Positions 11,188 through 22,519 of a DNA stretch of 64,000 nucleotides are shown one piece after another. The notes beneath the pieces were generated by a model. It was not told where the DNA came from and made no database searches. It saw only the letters and a program-made list of their open reading frames with translations. Location: positions 1,116,001-1,180,000 of the forward strand of contig JAGTXZ010000011.1 in the NCBI GenBank assembly GCA_018398575.1. Reading direction: 5' to 3'. Source of the stretch: Ampelomyces quisqualis. Its lineage: Eukaryota; Ascomycota; Dothideomycetes; Pleosporales; Phaeosphaeriaceae. A program made the position numbers and the translations under genes. How positions within the stretch are numbered: the stretch's first letter is position 1; every line of letters starts with the position of its first letter.

Positions 11188-11769
11188 AAGTTTGGCAACA
11201 AGGTCTCTGCAAACAAGACTGAAACCAAGCGTAAAGCCATACCAAGGAAAGAAGAATGAATGCAAGGATGTCAAAAAAATTATCAGCAAAGCTCTAGGCG
11301 CGCACGGTAGACCAGGTATATCATCCTACGATGTATATCATGCGGGCTGTCAGGAGCCATCTGGATCAACACAATGAAGAGGTGTTGAAGAGGCCAGTAA
11401 GGTCCGATACAATAGACGGTGTTGCGTGTTTTATGGGCAAGTATTGCACTAGGTGGCAAGGCAAGTCTCCGATGTCTATGAGCCTGTGTTGTGATTCATT
11501 TCAACTGCGCGACGCCTATTACGCGACATGACTCTGGGGGCCGACTGATTGGTTGCGGAGATTTTTCACATCAGCCACATCTTGCAAAGTGACCCATGTT
11601 TGTCTCTGTATCCTTGCCAAACTTTTGAGTAGGCTTGCGTATGCGGCTGCACTGTAAGGTTTTCAACTGTGTATAAGGAAATCGATTGCTTCATTTGGGT
11701 ATAACGCAATAGGATGACACCAAAACTCCGAACCCTGCTAAACACCCGACGCAGCGGTAAATAGATCCT
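11188..11769. other. Intergenic sequence between the transposon block and ESA1
   Basis: Base composition returns to normal here. Two short open frames (11171-11377 and 11331-11531, plus) overlap each other, start in or next to the LTR and resemble nothing I know. The 3' UTR and terminator of ESA1 should be at the right end. Confidence 0.5.
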
Positions 11770-13397
11770 CTACCAGTTCCACGTGCGACTGGCAGCGGAG
11801 AAGACGGGCGGCTTCCAGACTAGTCGGTCTGGATCAATGGTTCGCTTACCTTTTAGCTTTTCCTTTGCCTTTTGTCGTTCCCTCTGCGCAATCACTGCGT
11901 CTGTGAGCACCACCACGTGCTGGTTCTTGCTATACCGCAGCATGTTTAAATTCTGCAGCGTATGCAGAACGTCATTCGTGGTCATGGCTGTTGCCGCACC
12001 AAGGTCCTCAATATTGGCTTCAACTTTGCCGGGCTCCATGAGGAGGTCAACCAATATCTCCTGCCAATAAGCACGGTAGCCCAGGAGACCCAAGTCGGAC
12101 AGTGGTTTTTCTGGCGATCCAAGCTTGCCCTCGCGCTTGGAGAGGAGGTATGAGAAGTCAATGAGCAGCTTTCCGAAACCTTTGCGCTGGTACTGGGGAA
12201 GTGTGAGAATGCAGGCGACATTGTAAGCTTCTGCCGATTCTTTCTCTTTTGAGAAGTAGCCAACAAAATGGCAGCCGTACTCGTCGCGGGTGCACATGCA
12301 GTAGAAGAGAAAGGGGTCGACGTCGTAGTACAGGGTCTTGTGATCAAGGAAGAGTTTCGACAGCAGGCAAAGGTTGCGGCACCAGGTCCGCTGCCGCCGT
12401 CCGTCAATCTCAAAAAAGGAAACGTAGTCGTCGCGGTAAATCTCGTTGCCAGGAGGGTGGAGCAGAGTACACTTGGTGCGGTGGCGCTCAAACTGAGTGA
12501 CTTGGCCAAAGTATGAGAGGCAGAATTCGCAAATGTAGACAACGTCCGAGTCGACAAAGTCGATGGGGTAAGGTGAAAAGTACCAGGGCTCGACTTCAAA
12601 CCTGCCCATTTGAACTTTTTCCAAATTACGCACTCGCGAGATCTCAGTCTGGTTCTGCGTCATGGAGCCAGACGTTCGCAGCTTTTCGATTTCATCTTGG
12701 CGCGAGTATTCGTGATCCGGCATGGCCTTGGCCGCCGCTGCGAGATCCTGGACGTCGACCAAATCTATTTCCTCATCTTCGGGCTTTGGTGTGCCGTCGA
12801 CGACTTCGCTAGTTACGAGGAGTTCCTGGTTTTCTTCGCCGCCAGCTTTGGACGGGCGCGGTGCTTTACCTGGGAGGTTGCTCGAAGTCGACTCTGGTGT
12901 TCCAGAAATCTCACGGTCCAGCTTGCTGCGGGAGCGCTTGAGATTCTTTTGATCTGATTTTGACGGCGCCTTTTCCGTCTTTGGTGCGGCGGCCTTTTTC
13001 TTTTCTGGCTTCTCTGGGGTAGGCCATTCCACCTCGCGCGACAGATTGATGCGCTTGTCGGCGATCCACTCGTCGAGACGCTTGTTGAACTCTTCATAAT
13101 GGACATAGAATTTGGGCTTTCCTTGGCGGGTCTGTATTGCCAAAATTTCGGCTTTGCGCTCTTCTCCATCCTGCTGGGGGTTAGTTTGGTGTTGATGCGA
13201 TGCGTGATGTTCCTGGCCGCGCAACGTGCCTTTTTAACCCACGCCTTGACTCCAGTCCTGCACACAACGCGTCAGTATGCATCTCCGTGTAATTATCGTT
13301 GGTGTCGCACTCACCTCAGCTGTGCAAGCGTGGCAAAGCCGATTTCCACCGGCACAGGCGTGCCGGAGGGCTCGTGGGAGGTTTCGCGAGGCGCCAT
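11770..13397 (-). CDS. ESA1: MYST-family histone acetyltransferase ESA1 (KAT5/Tip60 orthologue)
   Basis: Catalytic subunit of the NuA4 complex; acetylates histone H4/H2A in the nucleus. Three exons: 13397-13315, 13257-13230 and 13170-11770, encoding 503 aa, close to other fungal Esa1 proteins (about 500). A Tudor-knot/chromo barrel lies at about residues 15-80 and an acidic/Lys-rich linker at about 85-215. The MYST domain follows, with a C2HC finger (C251, C254, H267, C271), catalytic Cys357, the acetyl-CoA loop QRKGFGK (about 365-371) and general base Glu391 in SPEKPLSD. Intron 2 (13171-13229, 59 nt) has a GC donor (AAG|GCACGT), branch site CTAAC and acceptor CAG; it is needed to join VKK to [10 protein letters not shown]. 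Head-to-head with REX4 across 255 bp. Confidence 0.95.
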
Positions 13398-13652
13398 AGC
13401 TATGGGCGACCCGTTGATGGATTATCGCAGGTTTTGAGTCGCGATGTGGGTGTGCAGGTCGTGATGATGTTGGTGAGGTTGCGCTTCTTTGTCGCTGCCT
13501 GCACACGCGCGGCCGCGGCACGCCGCCGATTGGCTGACTCATTAGCGCGCTTTGAACATTTCTTGAGGGGAACAGACTCCAGACGCATGCCTCTTCACCA
13601 GCCACTCACAGCATCCCGCTCCACCCCGCTATGCCTTGCAGGTGACGACAAC
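13398..13652. promoter_or_regulatory. Divergent promoter of ESA1 and REX4
   Basis: Only 255 bp separate the two start codons, so both genes must use this short region. No TATA box is evident. Open frames crossing it are extensions of the flanking genes without similarity to known proteins. Confidence 0.6.
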
Positions 13653-14684
13653 ATGGCTCCCTTCGAGCTCACCAGTCTCTCGTCCAACTGGAAGAAGCTC
13701 CAGGTTTCTCTCCAGGCTGCGAAACCGACCGAGTCTCAACACACACTCAAGCGCAAACGGCCTCGGGTCAATGGTGCGCACAAAGCAGTGAATAGTAGCG
13801 GACCAATTGCGCCTCGAAAAGCCCCTCTTTCGAAAAAGCGGCAAAAAATGGAGGAACCACAGTCTGTCGGCGCATCGCTCAAACACCACGACAAGAAGGC
13901 CCTCAATCGCAGCTTATCGATGCCCGCGCTGAAAAAGGCGCCTCTTTTCACCTCCCAAGTCGACGCCACCGAGCCTGTCTCCGTCCTCGAACCCCACTCC
14001 GACTTCCCCGACGTTGAAAACGAAGGCGTCTCCGAGACTGCGCTGCCCGGCAAATACGTCGCCGTCGACTGCGAAATGGTCGGCATTGGCCCTGAACCTA
14101 ACCGCGACTCTGCGCTTGCACGAGTGTCGTTAGTCAACTTTCATGGTCACCAAGTCTACGATTCCTACGTACAGATCCCGCGCAAGATTCAAGTCACCGA
14201 CTACCGAACGGCCGTGTCTGGCATCGAGCCGAAGCACTTGCGGACCGACGTGGCGCGACCGTTCGATGAGGTCAGGGAGGATCTCAAAACCTTGTTGACG
14301 GGGCGTATACTTGTTGGACACGCAGTCAAGAATGATCTCGACGTGCTGATCTTGAAGCACGATAAGCGCTTCATTCGGGACACGTCCAAGTTTTCAAAAT
14401 TTCGTGCGCTGGCACAGATACCTGGCCGCACACCAGGATTGAAGATGCTGGCAGACAAGTTGCTGGGTGTGGAGATTCAGGTTGGCGCGCACAGCTCGGT
14501 CGAGGACGCGAGGGCTACCATGGCGTTGTATCGGCTGGATAAGGGCGATTTCGAAAAGGAGATTCGACAGAAATACGGCAACGTTCGGCTAGATACTGAC
14601 GCGCCAGAACCAAAGGCAGACGGCGAGGAAGAGGTCAAGAAGACGCGGAACAGGAAAAAGTCGAAGAAGAAGAAGAAGCACTAG
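13653..14684 (+). CDS. REX4: RNA exonuclease 4 (DEDDh 3'-5' exonuclease)
   Basis: Nucleolar exonuclease of pre-rRNA processing. Single exon, 343 aa. The start at 13653 is chosen because MAPFELTSLSSNWKKL matches family N-termini; the frame stays open further upstream into the ESA1 promoter. A basic, disordered N-terminus (about 1-130) is followed by the exonuclease fold. Exo I is VAVDCEMVG with D139 and E141, Exo II is GHAVKNDLD with D228, and Exo III is HSSVEDARATM with H280 and D285, so all five DEDDh residues are present. The C-terminus is a Lys/Arg tail typical of nucleolar proteins. Length fits other fungal Rex4 proteins. Confidence 0.92.
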   Translation: MAPFELTSLSSNWKKLQVSLQAAKPTESQHTLKRKRPRVNGAHKAVNSSGPIAPRKAPLSKKRQKMEEPQSVGASLKHHDKKALNRSLSMPALKKAPLFTSQVDATEPVSVLEPHSDFPDVENEGVSETALPGKYVAVDCEMVGIGPEPNRDSALARVSLVNFHGHQVYDSYVQIPRKIQVTDYRTAVSGIEPKHLRTDVARPFDEVREDLKTLLTGRILVGHAVKNDLDVLILKHDKRFIRDTSKFSKFRALAQIPGRTPGLKMLADKLLGVEIQVGAHSSVEDARATMALYRLDKGDFEKEIRQKYGNVRLDTDAPEPKADGEEEVKKTRNRKKSKKKKKH

Positions 14685-15302
14685 TGGTGGTGCCAGTTGT
14701 TGTGGATTTCTATATAATTGAACATTGCATGGAGTTTGGCATGGCTTGGGATGGATACCCGGAAAGTCTGTATGTTATGGTCATGAGTTTATTGTCAATT
14801 TTCAGTTCAAAACACTCTTCATGGTTACATATACCAGATTCTGTGTCAGTATTTGAAATTGAGTTTGTCTTCCTTTAGCAGTAGTGCCCGTCATATCAAC
14901 CAACCGATCGTCCCCGTCCAAAACAAGCCGAATTAAGCCAAACATCCTACAAACCCCTCCAAATAGAAACCTTTTGGATTGAGCTAGGATCGATTTACGA
15001 GCTTAGGGTCGAGACCGCGACACCTACCACCTACCACGGCGAAGAATTATCGATGCGCCGCCGGCCACTTAGAATCACGAACATGATGGGATGGGAATTG
15101 AACCACAGAATTGAAAGCAGAGAGCGCCGATTTTCCCTTGAGTTCGCGCGGAGTAGGCCTTAACAGTCCAGCCGAAACACCTCACCCTTTGCAAACGTTC
15201 CTGAAACCACAACCTCCTGAACACGTGACCTCGCCCCATCCTATATGTACTCAGTATAATCGCCAGCGCTAACCCTATCGCCGAACCATCAACACCACAA
15301 CC
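14685..15302. other. Intergenic region REX4-ALG3
   Basis: It holds the REX4 3' UTR and the ALG3 promoter. No gene recognised. CACGTG occurs at about 15220, a possible bHLH site, which is not evidence by itself. Confidence 0.5.
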
Positions 15303-16741
15303 ATGTCGCTCCTATCGCAAGCGCGCGACATCGCTACCAACACCGCGCATACAAAATGGCTTTTACCACTACTGCTCGTCGTCGACGCAGCCCTGTGCGG
15401 CGTGATCATTGAAAAAGTGCCTTGTACGTCTTCTTGCACGTGTCGCAAACTCCGTGAACCCACATGCTAAGTCCTCACAGACACGGAAATAGACTGGAGC
15501 ACATACATGCAGCACATATCCCTCTACATGAAGGGTGAGCGGGACTATTCAAAAATTACCGGGTCTACCGGCCCGCTGGTATATCCAGGCGCACACGTGT
15601 GGATTTACACACAATTGTTCCGGATTACAGACCAAGGGAGAAATATTGAAAGAGCGCAGTATTTATTCACGCTGGTGTATTTGGCGTGTCTAGGGCTTGT
15701 GGGCGGATGTTATCGGAAAGCAAAAGTAAGACATGAGATTTTCTTTTCATTCCAGCGAGCGGAGAATTGGAAATGCTAATGGGAAATCACAGGTTCCACC
15801 ATACGTTTTCCCACTCCTGATACTTTCAAAACGCCTACACAGCATCTTCGTCCTACGCCTATTCAACGATTGCTTCGCTGTCCTGGGTCTGTTTGCGGCG
15901 ATTTACGCCTATCAACGTGATCAATGGCATTTGGGCAGTTTCCTGTTCGCAACGGGGTTGAATGTCAAGATGAGCTTGTTATTGCCCTTGCCGGCGATGG
16001 GGCTTTTGATGACTCAGAAGCTAGGGAGTAGAGAGTCGATGACGCAGTTTATGATCATTTTCCAGGTCTCGGTAAGTCTTCAATCACTCTATTTGATAAA
16101 AGATCATGGTATTGATTGATTAAAAGGTCCTCTTTGGCTATCCGTTCAGGAAACAGGCTTTTTCATACTTTGGTAAGGCATTTGAACTCAGCCGCGCCTT
16201 TCTATACAAGTGGACGGTGAATTGGCGGTTCGTTCCAGGGGAAACCTTCCTTTCCAAGCCATTTGCACTGGGACTTCTGGGCGTCCACGCGGCTCTGCTT
16301 ATTGTGTTCGGCGTAACGCGCTGGATCAAGCCCTCGAAACGCTCACCACGCCAGTTTATGAAGATCATTATGCCGCAAGCCGAGCCCCGGGACCAGGATG
16401 TCATGGCGAGGCGAGTGACACCCAACTTCGTAATGACCACCATTCTCACCGCCATGATGATTGGCATGCTCTGCGCGCGGTCTCTGCACTACCAATTCTA
16501 CGCATACATTGCGTGGAGCACTCCATTCTTGCTGTGGAAAGCAGGCTTCCACCCCGTTGTCCAGTACGCGCTGTGGGGAGCGCAAGAGTGGGCATGGAAC
16601 GTGTATCCCAGCACACCTCTCAGCTCCGCGACCGTTGTGGGCGTCCTAGCAATGACCGTCGGAGGTGTGTGGTGGGGAACGCGACACGAGTACGTAGGCG
16701 AACTCAAGGGCGTGATTGACGACCACGAGCACGCCGAGTGA
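15303..16741 (+). CDS. ALG3: Dol-P-Man:Man5GlcNAc2-PP-Dol alpha-1,3-mannosyltransferase
   Basis: ER membrane enzyme that adds the sixth mannose (first luminal mannose) to the lipid-linked N-glycan precursor. Four exons: 15303-15423, 15481-15725, 15793-16071 and 16127-16741; all introns are GT-AG, 55-67 nt. The product is 419 aa. Family signatures are [49 protein letters not shown], the exon-4 FGYPF segment and [17 protein letters not shown]. About ten hydrophobic segments fit a GT-C multipass fold. The stop codon lies only 4 bp from the stop of the convergent eIF1A-like gene, so the 3' UTRs must overlap. Confidence 0.95.
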
Positions 16742-16745
16742 TGGC

Positions 16746-17217
16746 TCAGTCGTCGTCTGAGTCAGCAGGCGGCATCTTTCCGACAGTCGATTCCTCGTCG
16801 TCGCTGTCTTGGACGTATGTCGACTTTTTGACAAACTCCTTGGGCCTGGAGCATACACATAAGCCACACGATACCCCAACTCTGCTTGGCGCAATGTACA
16901 ACATACCAGTACGCCATTTTCCTCCAAGCCTTCTCGTCTCTCACGACATTCACGATCTCGCCGTCCAGCTTGTTCTCGCGGTCCGCCAGCGCAGACGTGT
17001 CGACTACCACATAGCTGCCCCGCTTTATCCACACCGTCGACCGAAACTTGGCTTCGAGTTCTGCGAGGACAGACTTGCCCTCTGACAGCTCCGCGTTGTA
17101 GAGATTGTTGCCCGCAGCAGAGGTGATGCGCGCAATCACGTGGCCATGGGCGAGCGCGTCGGGCGGCGTGACAGTCGAGTCGATTGTCGCGAGGAGGTTG
17201 CGCTTTGGCCGGGCCAT
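16746..17217 (-). CDS. eIF1A/S1-like domain protein (EIF1AD family)
   Basis: Two exons: 17217-16907 and 16845-16746, with a 61-nt GT-AG intron, encoding 136 aa. Residues about 1-90 form an S1/IF1-type OB fold, beginning MARPKRNLLATIDS and including GHVIARITSAAGNN, VWIKRGSYVVVD and KLDGEIVNVV. The tail is acidic (SDDEES, SDDD). Length and architecture match the EIF1AD/Obelix-type RNA-binding proteins rather than canonical eIF1A, which lacks this C-terminus. Its role in fungi is poorly defined; 40S-related function is inferred from human work. Convergent with ALG3 and divergent from the MFS gene. Confidence 0.85.
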
Positions 17218-17777
17218 GTCGCTGTGATGATATACGCGTGTGGTGGTGTATTCCTTGGTTTGTTTGGAGGGGTTCGGAAATTCTCGAGCTCGGAAAGTCT
17301 TGCCGAGCCGGGGAGGGCAACTTTCACCGCCAGACGTTGAAAACCTCGCATTTTGCGCACGATTTTGGCATGGCTTCCTCTGTAGTCTCTGAACACCACC
17401 CCCAACATGCCTATACTTGACCAATTACACAGCTCAAGTCGGCTACATTACCGCATGCGAAAAGGGCGCTGGACTTGACGGCCATGTTCATACCCCACCA
17501 TCTTCCACTTCCGGCTGCATCGTGAACCGCAAAGCCCATGCATGATGACAGACTGGAAAACGATAGGTTCGCAGCCAGAAGATTGAAATCTGTTACAAAG
17601 ATCAACAATCAAAGAGAATTATTCAGCAATGACGCTCGTAACTGACGGTTCCATTAAGTGGTCTTCAGTTGCGCCCCTCTCTTCACTAGCAAACTAAGCC
17701 GCTTTGACTTTTCCGCTCGTACAGCTTAATTGATAACACTCTTCAACGCCTGCCGCAAGTCAAAGCCACACTTCAGG
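17218..17777. promoter_or_regulatory. Divergent intergenic region (eIF1A-like / MFS)
   Basis: 560 bp shared by two divergent genes. No separate gene recognised; small open frames here are shadows or chance. Confidence 0.5.
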
Positions 17778-19427
17778 ATGCCTACTCCTCTCCACTCCAT
17801 ATTCGACATCCATCCCTCCTCAAAAGTCGCCAGTCCAGCACCTACCTACCAGCAAAGCAACAAGCAGCCGGAAGATCTTCGCCATGTCGGCATCCTACCT
17901 GATATCGAACTCGATCAATTCCCTACTAGCAAAGGACCGACCAAACCAGGTGCGGCGTCACCAACAGGAGCGCAAACCCCTCGTACGCCCAATGAGCTTG
18001 AAATGAGCAGACCGCCCACCCCTCGACAAGACGATGCCGTGGGGTTGATGCGCACGTGGAACAGCCCCCCCATGACCAAGTGGCGAATCTTGAGTTGTTG
18101 TTTAATTTATTTTGCAAACGGGATGAATGATTCGGGTACCTCAACACTCTTCCCAGCTACCCCGTTTCGTGCTGATAGGATATAACTAGTCGTCGGAGCG
18201 CTGATTCCCTACATGGAAACATACTATAACATTTCCTACTCCATCATGTCGCTTGTGTTTATAGGCACGGCGATTGGCTTCGTCATTGCGGCATTCTTTA
18301 CAGATGCGATTCTGGGCAAATTGGGACGGGCAAAGACGCTGGTACTGGGAGATGTGATTCAGCTGTGTGCGTATATTGTACTGGTTTGTACGCCGCCGTA
18401 TCCGCTGGTGGTGGTTGCGTAAGTAAGCCTTCACTCGCCATGGCCTGTACTCATTTCGATAGATTCTTCCTGCTTGGCTACGGCGCAGCGGTGAACCTCG
18501 CTCTCAACAACGTCTACTGTGCCAACACGCATCCACCCAGCGTCATTCTCGGCCTGGCTCACGGCTCGTATGGTCTTGGCGGCATCATCGCCCCCATCGC
18601 CGGCACAGCGCTTGTCTCCCAAGGAATCCTCTGGTCGCGCTTCTACTTCCTCGCTGTCGGGCTTCGAATCTGCTGCATTGCGTCTGCAGGATGGGCGTTT
18701 TGGTCGTACAGTGAAGATGCCGAGCCCACGCTTCTGACAGCGCTCGAAGCTACATCTAGCAGGCAGACTGCTGCTGCAGACGCGGCGAACAAGTTCAAGG
18801 AGCTCAAGGTTGCGTTGAAGAACAAGGTCACTATTTTCGGCGCCTTGTTCATCTTTGCGTATCAAGGCGCCGAAGTGTCGATTTCGGGCTGGATCATCTC
18901 GTACCTTATCAACTATCGAGATGGAGATCCAGCAAAGGTCGGATACGTAACAGCGGGGTTCTGGGTACGTACCATTAAACTACCCATCCTACAGTATGCT
19001 AACATTCCATCAGGGCGGCATCACCCTCGGCCGCTTCGTTCTCACGCACGCCGCACCAAAGATTGGCGAAAGGAACTTTGTCATCATACTCACACTCGGG
19101 ACTTTCGCACTGCAACTTCTGTCCTGGCTGGTGCCAAACGTCATTGGGAACGCCGTGGCCGTGTCACTCCTCGGTCTTCTCCTCGGTCCAGTGTACCCGT
19201 GTGCACAAACCATTTTCTCGCGCTTGCTCCCTCGGAACATCCAGACCACAGCCATTGGCTTCATCGGCGGCGCAGGAAGTTCTGGGGGCGCAGTGGCTCC
19301 ATTCACGACGGGTATACTTGCACAAGCTACGGGAACATGGGTGTTGCATCCTGTTTGTTTGGGCATGTATGCTGCGATGATGGCGTGTTGGCTCGCGTTG
19401 CCTAGGGTGCACAAAAGGACTGAGTAA
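17778..19427 (+). CDS. Major facilitator superfamily transporter (Bsc6-like)
   Basis: Four exons: 17778-18135, 18190-18418, 18463-18964 and 19014-19427; the introns are GT-AG, 44-54 nt. The product is 500 aa with an N-terminal disordered, Pro/Ser/Thr-rich cytosolic region (about 1-95) and about 12 membrane segments. Conserved stretches are IYFANGMNDSG, PYMETYYNISYS, LGYGAAVNLALNN and LGLAHGSYGLGGIIAPI in the N-half, and FLLPRNIQTTAIGFIGGAGS-type sequence in the C-half. The pattern fits the fungal MFS group near yeast BSC6 and bacterial FucP-like permeases. The substrate is unknown. An in-frame ATG at 17730 would add 16 residues; 17778 is preferred from the family-like beginning. Confidence 0.85.
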
Positions 19428-19684
19428 AGGGCGGAAACAGAACAGTGGTGATGTTGGTGGGGTTTTACACAGGCTGCCTCGACCGAGATGGTGTACGGTG
19501 GAGAGAGATCTGCCAAGCATTACATCACCCCAGTGCCAGACTAAGTCAGTGGACCCCACGCGTTCCGACTCTGGCGTGGAAACATTTTGTGACAGACATA
19601 CATATTGTACATGACACTCCGTCCCTGTCTTTTCAACCCCAACAATCACATCTCGCTCGTCTGCCCCGCATTCTCCGGCCCACC

Positions 19685-20356
19685 ATGTCCTCCCACTCCG
19701 CCATCCAAATCCTGAGCATCACCACGGCCCTGGTCGCCTCGGGCGGCATAGCCACCCTCTCCATCTTCGACGTGCCCATCATTGCCTCCCAACCCGCCTC
19801 GCGCGCGCTCCCCATGACGCGCTGGCTCTTCAGCCGCGGCTCGCACATTTTCCCCACCGCCGCATTCCTCTCCTCCTCGGGCTTCGCATACCTCGCGTAC
19901 GCCGCTCTGCCACTTGCATCGCGCTCGCTATCAGGCTTGTTGCGCCACGTGACGCGCTCAAAGCAAGTCGGGCTTTACATGGCAGCCGCGGCCTTGACGC
20001 TAAGCATCGCGCCATTCACGCGAATCATAATTCCCACCAACTTCGCGCTGATCAAAATGAATGAGAAACTGGGCGGGACACGCTCGGCCAAGTCGGCGGC
20101 CTACAGAATGGTCGAGCACAAGCCGCAGATGGCGGGCGGGTGGCCGAGAGGCGCAGATGAGAGCGTGAATGGGACGGACGATGTGAGCCAGTGGTGGGAT
20201 TGGAGTCCGCCGCAGGAACGGACGAGGAAGGAGAGTACTAAGAAGCAGGATGAGGAGGTGAGGGGGTTGTTGGGCAAGTTTGGACGGTTGAATGGGGTTA
20301 GAGCGGGGCTGATGGGGGTGGGAGGCGTAGTGGGGTTGGTTGCGGCGCTGGGGTGA
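19685..20356 (+). CDS. DUF1772 (anthrone oxygenase-like) membrane protein
   Basis: Single exon, 223 aa; the start at 19685 has the context CACC-ATG. Four hydrophobic segments are visible (about residues 5-25, 50-75, 95-115 and 200-222). Conserved features are the N-terminal Ile/Thr-Ala-Gly helix, SRxLPMTRWLFSRGSHIFP and FTRIIIPTN followed by KMNEKL. That is the DUF1772 layout found in anthrone oxygenase homologues. Most fungal members are uncharacterised housekeeping copies; no polyketide genes lie nearby, so a secondary-metabolite role is not supported. Convergent with the next gene. Confidence 0.8.
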   Translation: MSSHSAIQILSITTALVASGGIATLSIFDVPIIASQPASRALPMTRWLFSRGSHIFPTAAFLSSSGFAYLAYAALPLASRSLSGLLRHVTRSKQVGLYMAAAALTLSIAPFTRIIIPTNFALIKMNEKLGGTRSAKSAAYRMVEHKPQMAGGWPRGADESVNGTDDVSQWWDWSPPQERTRKESTKKQDEEVRGLLGKFGRLNGVRAGLMGVGGVVGLVAALG

Positions 20357-20577
20357 GGAAGTGGTGTGCACATAGACGTGGACATGCGGAGATACCTTGT
20401 ATGTACCCCGTGTTTTGTGTAAATGTTGCGGATCTACCCAAACTGTCCGTCGTCTCCCGTCGCAAGACCAGATCAAAGCCAATTTCACTGGAGCATGGTA
20501 TCGTCTTGTGTGCACAAGTATACTCCTGGCTGACTGGAATTGCAGACCTCGCATTCCGCTTTTGATCATCTATATGT

Positions 20578-21477
20578 CTATAGCTTAGCCCTGACAGGCG
20601 CAAATGTACTCCCCTGGCCACCACCCAACGCCTCAACCAACTCATCCACCTTGTGCAGAATCCACGTGCACCCCTCATCGCTGACAAGCCACTTGACGCC
20701 CTCTTCCTCACCAGCCTCAGGCTCCTGCTTCCACGTCCCGTCCTCCCAACCCTTTCGCAGTCCAAAGACGTGGCTAAGAACCTGAGGTCCAACACCCTGC
20801 TGCGCGCGCAAGCACGTGATAGCGACGAGGCTGGTCGTTACGCGCCCTACCTTTGCGCCAGGTTTGTCCGGGGGGTCAGTAAAGAGACCACCATATTCTT
20901 GATTTATTATAAACACGGGAAGATCGGGATGCGCGTCGCCCAGCTTGTGTTCGAGTTTTGTTTCGAGGGGGCGGTAGATGGCGTCCCACAGCGCGCGACC
21001 ACGAGAGTTTATCGATTCAATGTTTGTCGGACTGGGCAGTCGTGCGGGCTTTGTGTTTAGCGAAGACGCGATTGATGAGGGTAGTTGGGCGCGAAAAGCA
21101 TTCAGCATGTTGATTGTGCGGGGAATCTATGGATGCGTGAGTGGGATTATGCTAGGTGTGAGGTCTGTACGCACGCCGTTGAAGCCAATGCACTTTAAAC
21201 CAATCTCACGCATGAATTCTGCTATTTCGACGCCTTCGCTCTGTGACCGTGACGCGCTTGTCGAGTTGTAGAGTGCAATCATCGATTCGGGCGAGTTCAT
21301 TGTCATTGTTGCGGCGGTGGAAATGCCGAGCCAGGAGGGGCGGCCTAGCTTTCGCTCTGTGGCTTCTTCTTGTATGCGCTGGTATACAGCTTGAATACGG
21401 GGCGGTGCTGGCACAGGACCTGGGCGTGAATGTGCGGCATTGATGAGCGACTTGAGGGCTGGTGATAGCTTCGACAT
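20578..21477 (-). CDS. AhpD/carboxymuconolactone decarboxylase-like protein
   Basis: Two exons: 21477-21175 and 21126-20578, with a 48-nt intron (GTGCGT donor), encoding 283 aa. The join gives [19 protein letters not shown], the conserved stretch of a fungal family I associate with the AhpD-like fold. The helix [24 protein letters not shown] lies at about 205-228. The usual CXXC of peroxidatic AhpD is not evident, so enzymatic activity is doubtful. An in-frame upstream ATG at 21534 would add 19 residues. The family assignment is from memory of sequence style, so moderate. Confidence 0.65.
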
Positions 21478-22519
21478 GTTGACCAGTTTCGGGGGTGAGG
21501 AGATTGCAATTGAGTTGCGGGGACTGCTGGGCAAAACTCCTCGGTTTTACAATGACCAGCTCAATACTTGTGTCCAATAAAATGCGACTGGACTTGAAGA
21601 GCTACACGTTGGGCAAAGCACATGTATAAAGCCAGACGAGCAACAATGACGCGATGTTCCGAGGCAGTTCCGCGTCTTCGGCGCCACTTCAACCTCCGTG
21701 CATGTTCAACATCAAAAGTGTCTCAAAACCCGCGACCTCCACGTGTCAAATCGGTTGTTGTAGCTCTGATCCCCTTTTCACTCGCATAAATGTAAAAGTG
21801 TTGCTATTATAAAAACTGCATGCGATTTATTAAGTCAGTATCCACACAGCACATGTCTGGTAGGGTCAACTTGGAATAGTCGGATTGCATCATCATGTAC
21901 TCCGCGATTCGATTGCATAGTACTCTGTCTTCACCCGGGCTTCATGTACCATATCCCCAATTCGGAGACCTTCCATCAAAAAACATCTCGGGCTTTCGAT
22001 CCAACGGAAAGACACTCACGTGTAGTTTTGTCGACTTCGGAAGATCGGTTACTTAACGGTGCCGTGTACCTAGGATTGATGCCTGGGACGTCAGTCTGTA
22101 GCAGACTATAGGTTTAAAAACCGTGCTTTTAGCGAGAGACTTGTGTTCAGATCATAGAGTATCCACGACCCATCTTCTTGGGATTTGAATGCTTCATCGG
22201 GGGTTGTTTGCTTTTGTCGATCGATCCTGGCGGCGTTGAGGGTGATTTATTCAGTCACCCAGCATCCATCCATCACATTCTCGAATACTTGATCCAGTGG
22301 TAGCAAGACACTTGCGTACCGTGATAGAAAGAATATTCTGCCCTCCTGCCCTCTGCTTAGACCGTGCCGGATACCAAATCTGTAGCAGACCTGGGATTCT
22401 TTTGTCGATGGAAGGGTTGCCTTGTCAACCAATGCTTCGACTAACAGAGTGTCCAGTGTGTTTTTGCTTTTTTTTGGACGACGGTAGGTGACGCTGCCTC
22501 GTATGGATCAGGCAGCATC
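21478..22519. other. Intergenic, no gene recognised
   Basis: About 1 kb holding the promoter of the AhpD-like gene and the 3' flank of the DUF4385 gene. The only open frames are about 60 codons and resemble nothing. Confidence 0.5.

Noticed and set aside
13299..13652. Upstream extension of the REX4 frame by 118 codons
   Set aside because: It would overlap ESA1 exon 1 antisense, and the family N-terminus begins at 13653.
19685..20356. DUF1772 gene as part of a polyketide cluster
   Set aside because: No polyketide synthase, thioesterase or tailoring genes in the neighbourhood; flanking genes are housekeeping.
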